From: Oscillospiraceae bacterium
GTDB taxonomy: Bacteria > Bacillota > Clostridia > Oscillospirales > Ruminococcaceae
Direction: 5' to 3'
Length of the DNA stretch: 64,000 nucleotides
Assembly: GCA_902363145.1 (NCBI GenBank)
Contig: CABIZB010000002.1
Span: 409,239 to 473,238 of the forward strand
Shown: piece by piece, positions 44,434 through 52,024 of the stretch
Layout of the letters: every line of letters starts with the position of its first letter
Numbering within the stretch: position 1 is the first letter of the stretch
Notes under the pieces: model-generated
What the model was told of the DNA's origin: nothing
Database searches by the model: none
What the model saw: only the letters and a program-made list of their open reading frames with translations
Position numbers and translations under genes: made by a program

Positions 44434-44462
44434 TTGCTTTTTTATTTTCTTTGTGATACAAT
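44434..44462 (+). promoter_or_regulatory. Promoter of rpmB
   Basis: TTGCTT (44434-44439) and TACAAT (44457-44462) are 17 bases apart, giving a leader of about 105 nt before rpmB. Confidence 0.7.
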
Positions 44463-44574
44463 AGAATATGTTCTGAAAATGTGCGGTATTTTCCGTGCAT
44501 CAAACAAGCTTTACGCCGGCTGAACTTTGCTTCGGATTCCGGTCTATTTTTCACTGTTAAGGAGGTGCGGCCCC

Positions 44575-44763
44575 ATGGCAAAGTGCGATATTTGCGGAAA
44601 GGGCGTTACTTTCGGTATTAAGGTTTCCCATTCTCATCATCGTTCCAACAGAACTTGGAAGCCTAATGTAAAGCGTGTAAAAGCTATCGTTGACGGTACT
44701 CCCAAGCACATCTACGTGTGCTCAAGATGCCTCCGTTCCGGTAAGGTAACACGTGCTGTTTGA
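44575..44763 (+). CDS. rpmB: 50S ribosomal protein L28
   Basis: L28 is a small 50S protein. The 62-residue product MAKCDICGKGVTFGIKVSHS... keeps two Cys-x-x-Cys pairs (CDIC and CSRC), so this is the zinc-binding form. ATG at 44575 follows AAGGAGG. It is a single gene with its own promoter and terminator. Confidence 0.97.
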   Translation: MAKCDICGKGVTFGIKVSHSHHRSNRTWKPNVKRVKAIVDGTPKHIYVCSRCLRSGKVTRAV

Positions 44764-44801
44764 TTTTAAACAGCTTTAATAACCGAATTGTACGTACAAT
44801 A

Positions 44802-44830
44802 AGGAAGACGCCTATGGCGTCTTTTTTATT
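44802..44830 (+). terminator. Terminator of rpmB
   Basis: AAGACGCC (44805-44812) pairs with GGCGTCTT (44816-44823) across a 3-base loop and is followed by a T-run. Confidence 0.9.
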
Positions 44831-44849
44831 TTGTGGGGATTTTTAAAAT

Positions 44850-44879
44850 GGGGCTGCTGCATCTCGTGCAACAGCCCTT
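44850..44879 (-). terminator. Hairpin terminator of the family GGCTGTTGCA...TGCAGCAGCC
   Basis: GGCTGCTGCA (44852-44861) pairs with TGCAACAGCC (44867-44876), just after the 44891 stop codon on the minus strand. A near-identical 25-mer in the opposite orientation is at 47016-47040. Confidence 0.65.
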
Positions 44880-44890
44880 TACTTTTATAT

Positions 44891-45754
44891 TTACTTATCA
44901 TCAATACCTATGCCCAGACCATTATCGCTGTCTGATTTCTCATGTGGCTTGATTGGACGGTTAAAGAACTCGTCCGCATTGTCCTCGGGCTGGTGGAGCT
45001 TTGCCATATCGTTCATAAGTGTGGAATCCTGCTCGGGATAGGGCACATCTCCGTACTGCACCGCTTGCGGAGACATATCCGTGCCTGCCTCTCTTTTGCT
45101 CTTAATGGTAACAAACACCACTGCTCCTACAAGGACTGCGCCGATAAGTGCCATAACAACGCCCATGCTGAGGGTAGAGCTGCTGCTGTTGGGCTGAACT
45201 GCTGTGATAATATAGGGGCAAACGAACTGATCGTAATCAGATGTGCTTGACTCCTCGTCGCCGTACATGAGCCACTCATAAAAATACTGCTTCAGCTCGT
45301 CGTCCAGGACGCTTACCCTGCCTGTAATTGGGATAGAGGTATAAAGCCCGTCGCTTTCCTCGTCCCAGTAGTCGTTCATTTCGTTTATCATCTGCTCGGC
45401 GGCGCTTATCTGGGTCACATTTTTAAGGCACACTGCCGCAAAAACGGGAGTACCGTTCTCATATGAGGTCTGGAGCGGCATAATATAATAATGTGCCGAC
45501 ACTCTTGAATTTGTTTTTCTGCCCAGCGCTGTTTCGGTGTACTCCTCCATATATGCAAATTCGTCCCACAGCTCCAGCAGCTCGCCCTGAACGTACTGAC
45601 CCTTGTAGAAGTCGCTCGCCTGCATCTCGTTGAAGTCCATCATGCCCTTGGCCATTTCTCTTTTTTGTGCCAAGGAATCCCCTGCGCAGGCTATTCCCGC
45701 AATGATAAGTATTACCCCGCAGATGAATAATCTGAGTTTTAAAGTATTGCTCAA
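44891..45754 (-). CDS. Membrane protein with extracellular domain, unknown
   Basis: I do not recognise this 287-residue protein. It has an N-terminal signal or anchor helix (about 7-27), an extracytoplasmic domain of ~165 residues with MQASDFYKGQYVQGELLELWDEFAYMEEY split by aromatic and acidic stretches, a second membrane helix (about 196-218) and a charged cytoplasmic tail of ~65 residues. The likely start is TTG at 45752-45754 behind GGGGGA. A promoter is present. It is placed between rpmB and a broken gene, with no useful context. Confidence 0.75.
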   Translation of the reverse strand: MSNTLKLRLFICGVILIIAGIACAGDSLAQKREMAKGMMDFNEMQASDFYKGQYVQGELLELWDEFAYMEEYTETALGRKTNSRVSAHYYIMPLQTSYENGTPVFAAVCLKNVTQISAAEQMINEMNDYWDEESDGLYTSIPITGRVSVLDDELKQYFYEWLMYGDEESSTSDYDQFVCPYIITAVQPNSSSSTLSMGVVMALIGAVLVGAVVFVTIKSKREAGTDMSPQAVQYGDVPYPEQDSTLMNDMAKLHQPEDNADEFFNRPIKPHEKSDSDNGLGIGIDDK

Positions 45755-45795
45755 AATATATCCCCCTTAATTTTATTTACAACAGTGCTTAATAT

Positions 45796-45824
45796 AGTAT
45801 ATATCATTTGTTAAAACTTGTCAA
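45796..45824 (-). promoter_or_regulatory. Promoter of the 44891-45754 gene
   Basis: On the minus strand TTGACA (45819-45824) and TATACT (45796-45801) have a 17-base spacer. Confidence 0.75.
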
Positions 45825-45898
45825 TAAGGGAACGGAAGATAATAGCAATGCACTGTCAAAAAATATTCCTTAAATCGTTTTCATATTTTGAAAATTCA

Positions 45899-45927
45899 TT
45901 GACATATATGTTAAATTGTGCTATAAT
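45899..45927 (+). promoter_or_regulatory. Promoter of the nucleotidyltransferase gene
   Basis: TTGACA (45899-45904) and TATAAT (45922-45927) are 17 bases apart, about 35 nt before the start codon. The intact promoter suggests the frame break is recent or an assembly effect. Confidence 0.8.
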
Positions 45928-45965
45928 AAGAAAAAATATGAATGTAAACAGGAAGGTGCATTATT

Positions 45966-46975
45966 ATGTCAGCGTCACTATTGATACTTGCCGCAGGTCT
46001 GGGGACCCGTTTCAAAGGCGGCATTAAGCAGCTTACCCCTGTGGGAACGGACGGCGAACTGCTGATGGAATATTCCGTGGCAGACGCTGTAAGGGCAGGA
46101 TTTGACAAGGTGATATTCATTATCCGCCGTGATATAAAGGAGCAGTTCGAGGAGCTTATCGGCAGCAGGCTGAGAAAATACGTTAAGGTATGCTGCTGTT
46201 ATCAGGATATGGACGATCTTCCCGACGGATTTTCCGTACCCGAGGGCAGGACAAAGCCATGGGGTACTGTTCATGCCGTTCTTGCGGCAAGGAAGCTTAT
46301 CAACGAGCCTTTTCTTATCATCAATGCGGACGATTATTACGGTCAGGCTGCATATAAAAATGTATATGACTTCCTTACAAATCCCGAAAGGAAGCAGGGG
46401 CAGCACTGCATGAGCGGCTTTATCCTCGGCAACACTACGAGAAATACACCAAGGAAGTTGCAACAGGCAGGCAGCACTGCATGAGCGGCTTTATCCTCGG
46501 CAACACCCTCAGCACCACAGGCACGGTAACAAGGGGCATATGCAATGCTGATGAAAATGGTATGCTTGTTTCCGTCACTGAGACATACACCATTTCCAGG
46601 CAGGAAAGCGGCATAATCCAGGGCACACGGGACGGCGAGATCGTAACTGTGTCACCCGACAGCATTGCCTCTATGAATATGTGGGGCTGCGGACAGGAGA
46701 TAGTCCCTCAGCTGGAGCGCTGCTTCGGCGAATTTCTGGGCGGCATTGGCGGAAATGAGCTTAAAGCCGAGCTGGCTCTGCCTACTGCATTTGACAAGCT
46801 CATCAAGAGCGGCGAAATATCCGTAAAGGTAATTCCCACTTATGACAAATGGTACGGCATGACCCATACTGAGGATATGCCAGAGATAAAGGAAGCCTTT
46901 GCGGACATGACCCGAAAGGGTATTTATAATGTTCCCCTTTTTGACGCAAGGGAAGAGATGAATGTGACAGCGTAA
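45966..46975 (+). pseudogene. Nucleotidyltransferase gene broken by a 71-bp partial duplication
   Basis: The gene encodes a sugar-phosphate nucleotidyltransferase-like protein: LLILAAGLGTRFKGGIKQL at the start and FLIINADDYYGQ as the metal site. Frame 1 runs to a stop at 46484; frame 2 continues from within the repeat to 46975. A 37-bp direct repeat (46399-46435 and 46470-46506, offset 71 bp) with 34 bp between causes the shift, since 71 is not a multiple of three. In the second frame the insert reads YEKYTKEVATGRQHCMSG, which is protein-like, so it may be two alleles joined. The product would be split at about residue 145-170. Confidence 0.8.
46399..46506 (+). repeat. 37-bp direct repeat causing the frameshift
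   Basis: The two copies span 46399-46435 and 46470-46506 and are identical over 37 bases. The offset is 71 bases. They lie inside the nucleotidyltransferase gene and move the reading frame. Confidence 0.85.
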
Positions 46976-46988
46976 AAGCTGCTGCATA

Positions 46989-47015
46989 TAATACTAATCA
47001 CGAATATAGAAAAAA
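46989..47015 (+). repeat. Partial end of the 106-bp palindrome family
   Basis: TAATACTAATCAC here matches the first 13 bases of the element at 30461-30566 read on the minus strand, and the following bases align again (AATA, then TAGA and an A-run) with a short gap. The other half of the palindrome is absent. Confidence 0.5.
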
Positions 47016-47045
47016 GGCTGTTGCACAAGATGCAGCAGCCTTTTT
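47016..47045 (+). terminator. Hairpin terminator after the nucleotidyltransferase gene
   Basis: GGCTGTTGCA (47016-47025) pairs with TGCAGCAGCC (47031-47040), followed by TTTTT. It is the clearest member of a hairpin family that also occurs at 44852-44876. Confidence 0.8.
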
Positions 47046-47093
47046 GGTTGTGTGGCAAACGAAAAAAACAGCACTATAAATCCACTCATAACG

Positions 47094-47133
47094 AAAAAGG
47101 TCTGTCACAGCTAAATGCTGCAACAGACCTTTT
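47094..47133 (-). terminator. Terminator of the GH130 gene
   Basis: AAAGGTCTGT and ACAGACCTTT arms (47096-47105 and 47123-47132) pair around a 17-base loop with T-runs on both sides, placed 25 nt after the minus-strand stop. Confidence 0.75.
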
Positions 47134-47157
47134 ATAATGCTATTTTATGCGCTCAGA

Positions 47158-48183
47158 TCAAACCTGGCTGTTGTTATCGAGGAAGTCCATAACATCATCA
47201 ACGGTTGTGAATGCAAGTGCGGTGCAGGTATCTGCGCAGCCGTAGTAGATGCAGATTCTTCCGGTGTCAGCGTCAACGAGGTTAGCGCAGGGGAATGTAA
47301 CTGCGTCGGTATCACCAACGAGCTCATAGTACTCCTGAGGGCTGAGGAGGTAGGAAGCACCTCTCTTGAGAACCTTCCAGGGCTCGTCCTTATCGAGGAG
47401 AGCTGCGGAGAAGCTATATACATAGCCGTTGCAGGAAGTAAGTACACCGTGGTAGAAAATGAGCCAGCCGCGATCGGTCTCTATAGGAATAGGACCTGCG
47501 CCCATCTTAGTGGATTCCCAGCCCTTGGAGGGACCCATTACGTGTCTGTGCTGGCCCCAGAATGTGAGGTCGGGAGACTGGCTGATGAACATATCGCCGA
47601 AAGGAGTGTGTCCGCTGTCGGAAGGACGGCTCATCATCATGTACTTGCCGTTGATCTTTCTGGGGAACATAACGCCGTTTCTGTTGAAGGGGAGGTATGC
47701 GTTCTCAAGCTGTGTGAAGGTCTTGAAATCGTAGGTGTAAGCGATACCGATGGTAGGCTTCCAGCCGTAAGCGTTGCACCATGTTACAACGTACTTGTCT
47801 TCGAGCTTGCAAACTCTGGGGTCGTAGCCGTACTGCCACTGAGCAACCTCGGGGATATCGCACTCAAAGTGGATCCTCTCCTCGTTGATATCCCAGTTGA
47901 TACCGTCCTTGGAGAAGCCAACGTGAAGCTCCATGTTTCTCTCTCTGTCGTCAACTCTGAAAACGCCTGCGAACTTGTAGTCGCCGTTCTCGAAAGGTAC
48001 AACGGAGCTGTTGAAGATGGAGTTGGAAGGCTCTCTGTAGCCGTTAGCCTTCTTAACCATGATCTGATCTCTCTTAATGATAGGGTTAGCACTGTATCTC
48101 CATACAACGTCTCTGCATCCCTCGGGCTTTTCCATCCAGGGGATATTGGGCATGGATACGCCGTTTACAACCTGTGTTTTCAT
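47158..48183 (-). CDS. GH130 beta-1,4-mannooligosaccharide/mannosyl-glucose phosphorylase
   Basis: This 341-residue cytoplasmic enzyme is a glycoside hydrolase family 130 phosphorylase that splits beta-1,4-mannosides with phosphate to give mannose-1-phosphate. It is a five-bladed propeller with VWRYSANPIIKRD at the start, FNSSVVPFENGDYKFAGVFRVDD, YGYDPRV (region of the catalytic Asp), FPRKINGKYMMMSRPSDSGH and GAGPIPIETDRGWLIFYHG (phosphate-binding histidine region). Length and motifs fit the mannooligosaccharide phosphorylases known from Ruminococcus albus, subfamily GH130_2. No signal peptide. Single gene with promoter. Confidence 0.92.
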   Translation of the reverse strand: MKTQVVNGVSMPNIPWMEKPEGCRDVVWRYSANPIIKRDQIMVKKANGYREPSNSIFNSSVVPFENGDYKFAGVFRVDDRERNMELHVGFSKDGINWDINEERIHFECDIPEVAQWQYGYDPRVCKLEDKYVVTWCNAYGWKPTIGIAYTYDFKTFTQLENAYLPFNRNGVMFPRKINGKYMMMSRPSDSGHTPFGDMFISQSPDLTFWGQHRHVMGPSKGWESTKMGAGPIPIETDRGWLIFYHGVLTSCNGYVYSFSAALLDKDEPWKVLKRGASYLLSPQEYYELVGDTDAVTFPCANLVDADTGRICIYYGCADTCTALAFTTVDDVMDFLDNNSQV

Positions 48184-48252
48184 TACGAAATCCGCCTTTC
48201 ATATTTAAATTTATTTTCGTTTCGCATTACTGCGTTTTTTTACTGTAATTTA

Positions 48253-48281
48253 ACTATACCAAAATTTCATTTCATTGTCAA
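48253..48281 (-). promoter_or_regulatory. Promoter of the GH130 gene
   Basis: On the minus strand TTGACA (48276-48281) and TATAGT (48253-48258) are 17 bases apart. The remainder of the 48184-48602 gap is AT-rich with no clear promoter for the symporter gene. Confidence 0.8.
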
Positions 48282-48602
48282 TAGTGTTTGATTTTACATT
48301 TAGGCACATTTAATTTTGTTAAAACTGCACAACAAAGTCCATTTCAACCGTTTAAGAACGGCTTTTCACGGGTCAAATTCAGCCGTGCAGAGCATTTTAA
48401 GAGGCTGATGATGTTAAATTTCCCGAACTTGCCCAACATTTTTGTTGATATCGCACTATTTTCAGCATCAAATTTTTACACATATTTTTTATCTAACCTT
48501 GATTTAACTTAATTTAACCTGTTTTCAGATTAAAAATAAGACGCATATTTTTACTTTTCACGGCATATGATTTTCCATATTTACAGAAAGTCGGTCATGC
48601 CT

Positions 48603-49847
48603 ATGAATACGCTCATCGAAACCGCAAATTCCCTGATGTGGGGCAGATTCACCGTGGCGCTTATCCTCTGCTGCGGCATATATCACACGGTAAAAAGCGG
48701 ATTTATCCAGCTGAAGCTCCCGAAGCACCTTTTCTCCTCGGACGGAAAGAACAGGCTGGGAGCTGTGACAAGCGCTCTTGCCGCATCTCTGGGAACGGGA
48801 AATATCACGGGCTGCGCCGCCGCCATTGCCGCGGGAGGCGCAGGGGCGGTGTTCTGGATGTGGCTCTCCGCCCTTGGGGGAATGGCGCTTGCTTACTCGG
48901 AAAACCGCATAGGCGCTGAGTTTGGGGAGAAATATCCCAAGTCCGCCAGAGGGCCTATGCTGTACATTGAAAAGGGCATGGGAGCAAAGTGGCTGGCGGC
49001 GGCTTATGCTGTATGCTGCCTTGGGGCGGCAATATTCATGGGCAGCATGAGCCAGTCGGGAGCGCTGTCCGACGCACTTTCGGCGCAAACTCCCCTGCCA
49101 CGGTACATATGCTCATTGGCTGCGGCTGTAGTCACGGCTGCGGTGCTTTTTTCCTCCGACCGTGCGGCGGAAGGGGTAATGAAATTTTCCGCAAGGATAG
49201 TGCCTGTTATGGGGCTGCTGTACGTGGGCGGCTGCATTGGGCTACTCATTATATCAAAGTGTGATGTCTCAGGCGCATTTGCGGATATATTCTCCCAGGC
49301 ATTTTCACTGAAAGCGGCAGCAGGCGGAGCAGCTGGCATTACGGTGAAAAAAGCCGTTTCCGTCGGGCTGCGCAGGGGGATATTCTCCAACGAGGCTGGC
49401 ATGGGAAGCTCCGTCCTCGTTCACTCCGAGGCAGATTTCGGCGAACCGCAGTCTGCGGGAGCATGGGCTGCCTTTGAGGTATTTCTTGACACGATAGTCT
49501 GCTGCACCCTTACCGCACTGGTGATAATATGCTGCAAAACCAACGACATCACCGCAGCATTCTCATACGGCTTCGGCAGGTGGGGCGGCGGGTTCGTGTG
49601 CCTGTGCATATGTATGTTTGCCCTCGCCTCGGTGCTGGGGTGGAGCTGCTACGGGGAAAAATGCCTGTGCTACATCACGGGAAAGCACTGCGGAAAATGG
49701 TGCAGGCTGGTGTTCTGCCTTGCATGCGCCGCAGGGGGATTTATTGCCACGGAAAGCGTTTTCGGCATAAGCGACCTTTTCAACTGCCTGCTGATGATAA
49801 TAAATCTGCCTGTGATAACCGTTCTGACCATGCGCAGCGGCAAATAA
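48603..49847 (+). CDS. AGCS family sodium:alanine/glycine symporter
   Basis: This 414-residue membrane protein imports small amino acids with Na+. It has about ten helices and the family motifs GLYxTVxSGFxQ-like (CGIYHTVKSGFIQL), ALAASLGTGNITGCAAAIAAGG, and RGIFSNEAGMGSS. No clear ribosome site is found. ATG at 48603 gives the usual short N-terminus before the first helix; ATG at 48567 or 48597 would add 12 or 2 residues. It stands alone. Confidence 0.88.
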   Translation: MNTLIETANSLMWGRFTVALILCCGIYHTVKSGFIQLKLPKHLFSSDGKNRLGAVTSALAASLGTGNITGCAAAIAAGGAGAVFWMWLSALGGMALAYSENRIGAEFGEKYPKSARGPMLYIEKGMGAKWLAAAYAVCCLGAAIFMGSMSQSGALSDALSAQTPLPRYICSLAAAVVTAAVLFSSDRAAEGVMKFSARIVPVMGLLYVGGCIGLLIISKCDVSGAFADIFSQAFSLKAAAGGAAGITVKKAVSVGLRRGIFSNEAGMGSSVLVHSEADFGEPQSAGAWAAFEVFLDTIVCCTLTALVIICCKTNDITAAFSYGFGRWGGGFVCLCICMFALASVLGWSCYGEKCLCYITGKHCGKWCRLVFCLACAAGGFIATESVFGISDLFNCLLMIINLPVITVLTMRSGK

Positions 49848-49948
49848 TACCATTATAACTTTTATCGCCATTTCATATGTACTTAAACCTCACACTTCCG
49901 CATACATATAATCATAGCAAAATGCAAATCGGAAAGGATGGTAACAAA

Positions 49949-50863
49949 ATGATGAAATTTTATCCTGAGGGCTGCCTGATAAATACTCCCGAAAATAAAG
50001 CCTCAGTCAGTTCACTGGAAGCCCTTGAGGAAGCACGCATAAGCGGAAGGATACTTGAAGCCAAAGCCTCGGTCTGCGACAGCGGACATAACCTTATCGC
50101 CGAGCTGCCCTGCGGAAGAGCGGTCATTCCCCGAAATGAGGGCGCTGTGGGCATCGAGGACGGCTCCACAAGGGATATCGCACTGATAACCAAAGTCAAC
50201 AAGCCAGTCTGCTTTAAGGTCACGGAAATATCGGAACGGGGCATTTTTCTCTCCCGCCGTGCAGCCCAGCAGGAGTGCATAGACAGATACATAAGCCGCC
50301 TGATCCCCGGCGATATCATTCCCGCTCGAGTCACTCATCTGGAACAGTTCGGCGCATTTGTGGATATCGGCTGCGGTCTGCCCTCGCTGATACCGATCGA
50401 CGCAATATCCGTGTCAAGGATATCCCACCCATCGGACAGATTTTACGCAGGGCAGATGATACGTGCGGCGGTCAAGGGCGTGAACGGCAGCAGGATATGG
50501 CTCACCCACAAGGAGCTGCTGGGCACATGGGAGGAGAACGCCGCCTGCTTTTCCTGCGGCGAGACCGTTTCGGGCATTATCCGCTCCGTGGAGGATTACG
50601 GCATATTCGTGGAGCTTGCCCCAAACCTTGCGGGACTTGCCGAGCCTAAGGCGGGAGTGCGGGCAGGTCAGCATGCAGGGGTGTATATCAAGGCGATGAT
50701 TCCCGAGAAAATGAAAGTGAAGCTCATCATCGTAGATGTGTTTGACAGCGATGACCGCCCCGAGCCGCCCAGATATTTCATTCCCGAGAACGTGAGCCGG
50801 ATCGAGCGCTGGCGCTATACCTCAGAGCTTTCGGACAGGGTAATCGAGACGATTTTTGACTGA
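49949..50863 (+). CDS. S1-domain RNA-binding protein
   Basis: This 304-residue protein has at least two S1 RNA-binding folds: IPARVTHLEQFGAFVDIGCGLPSLIPI (about 122-148) and VSGIIRSVEDYGIFVELAPNLAGLAE (about 205-230). An N-terminal part with a weaker third copy lies before. It resembles clostridial ribosomal-S1-like proteins that are shorter than the six-domain S1. ATG at 49949 follows AAAGGATGG; longer upstream starts lack a site. Probably acts in translation or RNA binding, but the target is not known. Confidence 0.82.
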   Translation: MMKFYPEGCLINTPENKASVSSLEALEEARISGRILEAKASVCDSGHNLIAELPCGRAVIPRNEGAVGIEDGSTRDIALITKVNKPVCFKVTEISERGIFLSRRAAQQECIDRYISRLIPGDIIPARVTHLEQFGAFVDIGCGLPSLIPIDAISVSRISHPSDRFYAGQMIRAAVKGVNGSRIWLTHKELLGTWEENAACFSCGETVSGIIRSVEDYGIFVELAPNLAGLAEPKAGVRAGQHAGVYIKAMIPEKMKVKLIIVDVFDSDDRPEPPRYFIPENVSRIERWRYTSELSDRVIETIFD

Positions 50864-50923
50864 TACTTCAAGAATAAATAAAGACGCACAGTAAAATTTG
50901 TCTGATTTTTTTATAAAAAGCCC

Positions 50924-50952
50924 TTGCCAAGCCGAAAAAAATATGATATAAT
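50924..50952 (+). promoter_or_regulatory. Promoter of secG
   Basis: TTGCCA (50924-50929) and TATAAT (50947-50952) are 17 bases apart, with a leader of about 50 nt. Confidence 0.75.
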
Positions 50953-51008
50953 ACACTTGTTACAGTTGTGACTAACGTTTAAACATATATTTCGGAGGAA
51001 AAAATATA

Positions 51009-51269
51009 ATGGGAGTTATTGAAATTGTCAGCGGTATCGTGCTGATTCTGTGCAGTATTTTCATTGTGGTCATCACACTTATGCAGTCCCAGAAGCAGCA
51101 GGGCATGACAAGTGCAATTCAGGGCTCAAACAATGACAGCTTTTACGGAAAGAACGGTCAGAACACAAGAGAAAAAGCTCTTGAAAGACTGACAAAGATC
51201 GTTGCTGTAGTTTTCTTCGTTGTAACCATTGCAGCAAACATAATCGCTGTTATAGCGACTAAGGGCTGA
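51009..51269 (+). CDS. secG: Preprotein translocase subunit SecG
   Basis: SecG helps SecYE move proteins across the membrane. The 86-residue product has two membrane helices (about 5-24 and 63-82) with the conserved loop LMQSQKQQGMTSAIQGSNNDSFYGKNGQNTREKAL cut here as QSQKQQG and FYGKN. ATG follows GGAGG. It has its own promoter and terminator; rnr follows after a hydrolase gene, a common pairing in clostridia. Confidence 0.95.
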   Translation: MGVIEIVSGIVLILCSIFIVVITLMQSQKQQGMTSAIQGSNNDSFYGKNGQNTREKALERLTKIVAVVFFVVTIAANIIAVIATKG

Positions 51270-51280
51270 TAAAAGCTTTG

Positions 51281-51314
51281 GCTCCCGCACCGAATGCCGT
51301 GCGGGGGCTTTTTT
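51281..51314 (+). terminator. Terminator of secG
   Basis: GCTCCCGCAC (51281-51290) pairs with GTGCGGGGGC (51299-51308), followed by six Ts. Confidence 0.9.
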
Positions 51315-51329
51315 ATTAGGTAAGGGTAT

Positions 51330-52022
51330 ATGGATATAAAGCTTTACTATTCGGAGCATGGCAGCGGTGAGCCGCTGATACTTCTCCACGGAAACGGCGA
51401 GGACAGTGGATACTTCAAAGAGCAGATACGCTTTTTCTCAAAGCATTTTCGGGTCATAGCCGTTGACACCAGGGGTCACGGCAGGTCGCCAAGAGGAAAT
51501 GCCCCGTTTACTCTGACGCAGTTTGCGGAGGATCTCAGGTGCTTTATGCTTGAAATGGGGATAAAAAAAGCCCACATTCTGGGCTTTTCCGACGGCGCAA
51601 ACATCGCCATGCTTTTTGCGCTGAAATATCCGCAGATGACGGACAGGCTCATACTCAACAGCGGCAACATATTTCCCTCGGGAATGAAATTGTCGGTGCG
51701 CCTGCCAATCGAAGCAGGATATGTGCTTAACAAAGCGCTTTCAAAAATAAGCAAACGGGCAAAAAAGCAGGCGGAGCTGCTGGGGCTTATGGCAAACGAG
51801 CCCCATATCCGCCCGAAAGAGCTTTCGGCGATACGGTCAAAAGCCCTTGTCATCGCAGGAAACAAGGATATGATAAAAGAAAGCCACACACGCCTTATCG
51901 CCTCTTCGCTGCCAAATTCGCAGCTGGCGATAATTCAGGGCGATCACTTTACAGCGGCAAAAAAGCCCAAGGTGTTTGACCGTGTGGTCTATAGATTTTT
52001 AACTGAAAAGGAAAGGTCATAA
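51330..52022 (+). CDS. Alpha/beta hydrolase
   Basis: This 230-residue cytoplasmic protein has the alpha/beta hydrolase fold with ILLHGNGED (oxyanion loop), AVDTRGHGRSPRG, GFSDGAN (nucleophile serine near residue 90), VIAGNKD (acid) and GDHFTAAKK (histidine). It is close to the proline iminopeptidase/MhpC branch, but the substrate is not predictable. ATG at 51330; the stop is 2 nt from rnr, so the two are coupled. Confidence 0.88.
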   Translation: MDIKLYYSEHGSGEPLILLHGNGEDSGYFKEQIRFFSKHFRVIAVDTRGHGRSPRGNAPFTLTQFAEDLRCFMLEMGIKKAHILGFSDGANIAMLFALKYPQMTDRLILNSGNIFPSGMKLSVRLPIEAGYVLNKALSKISKRAKKQAELLGLMANEPHIRPKELSAIRSKALVIAGNKDMIKESHTRLIASSLPNSQLAIIQGDHFTAAKKPKVFDRVVYRFLTEKERS

Positions 52023-52024
52023 AT

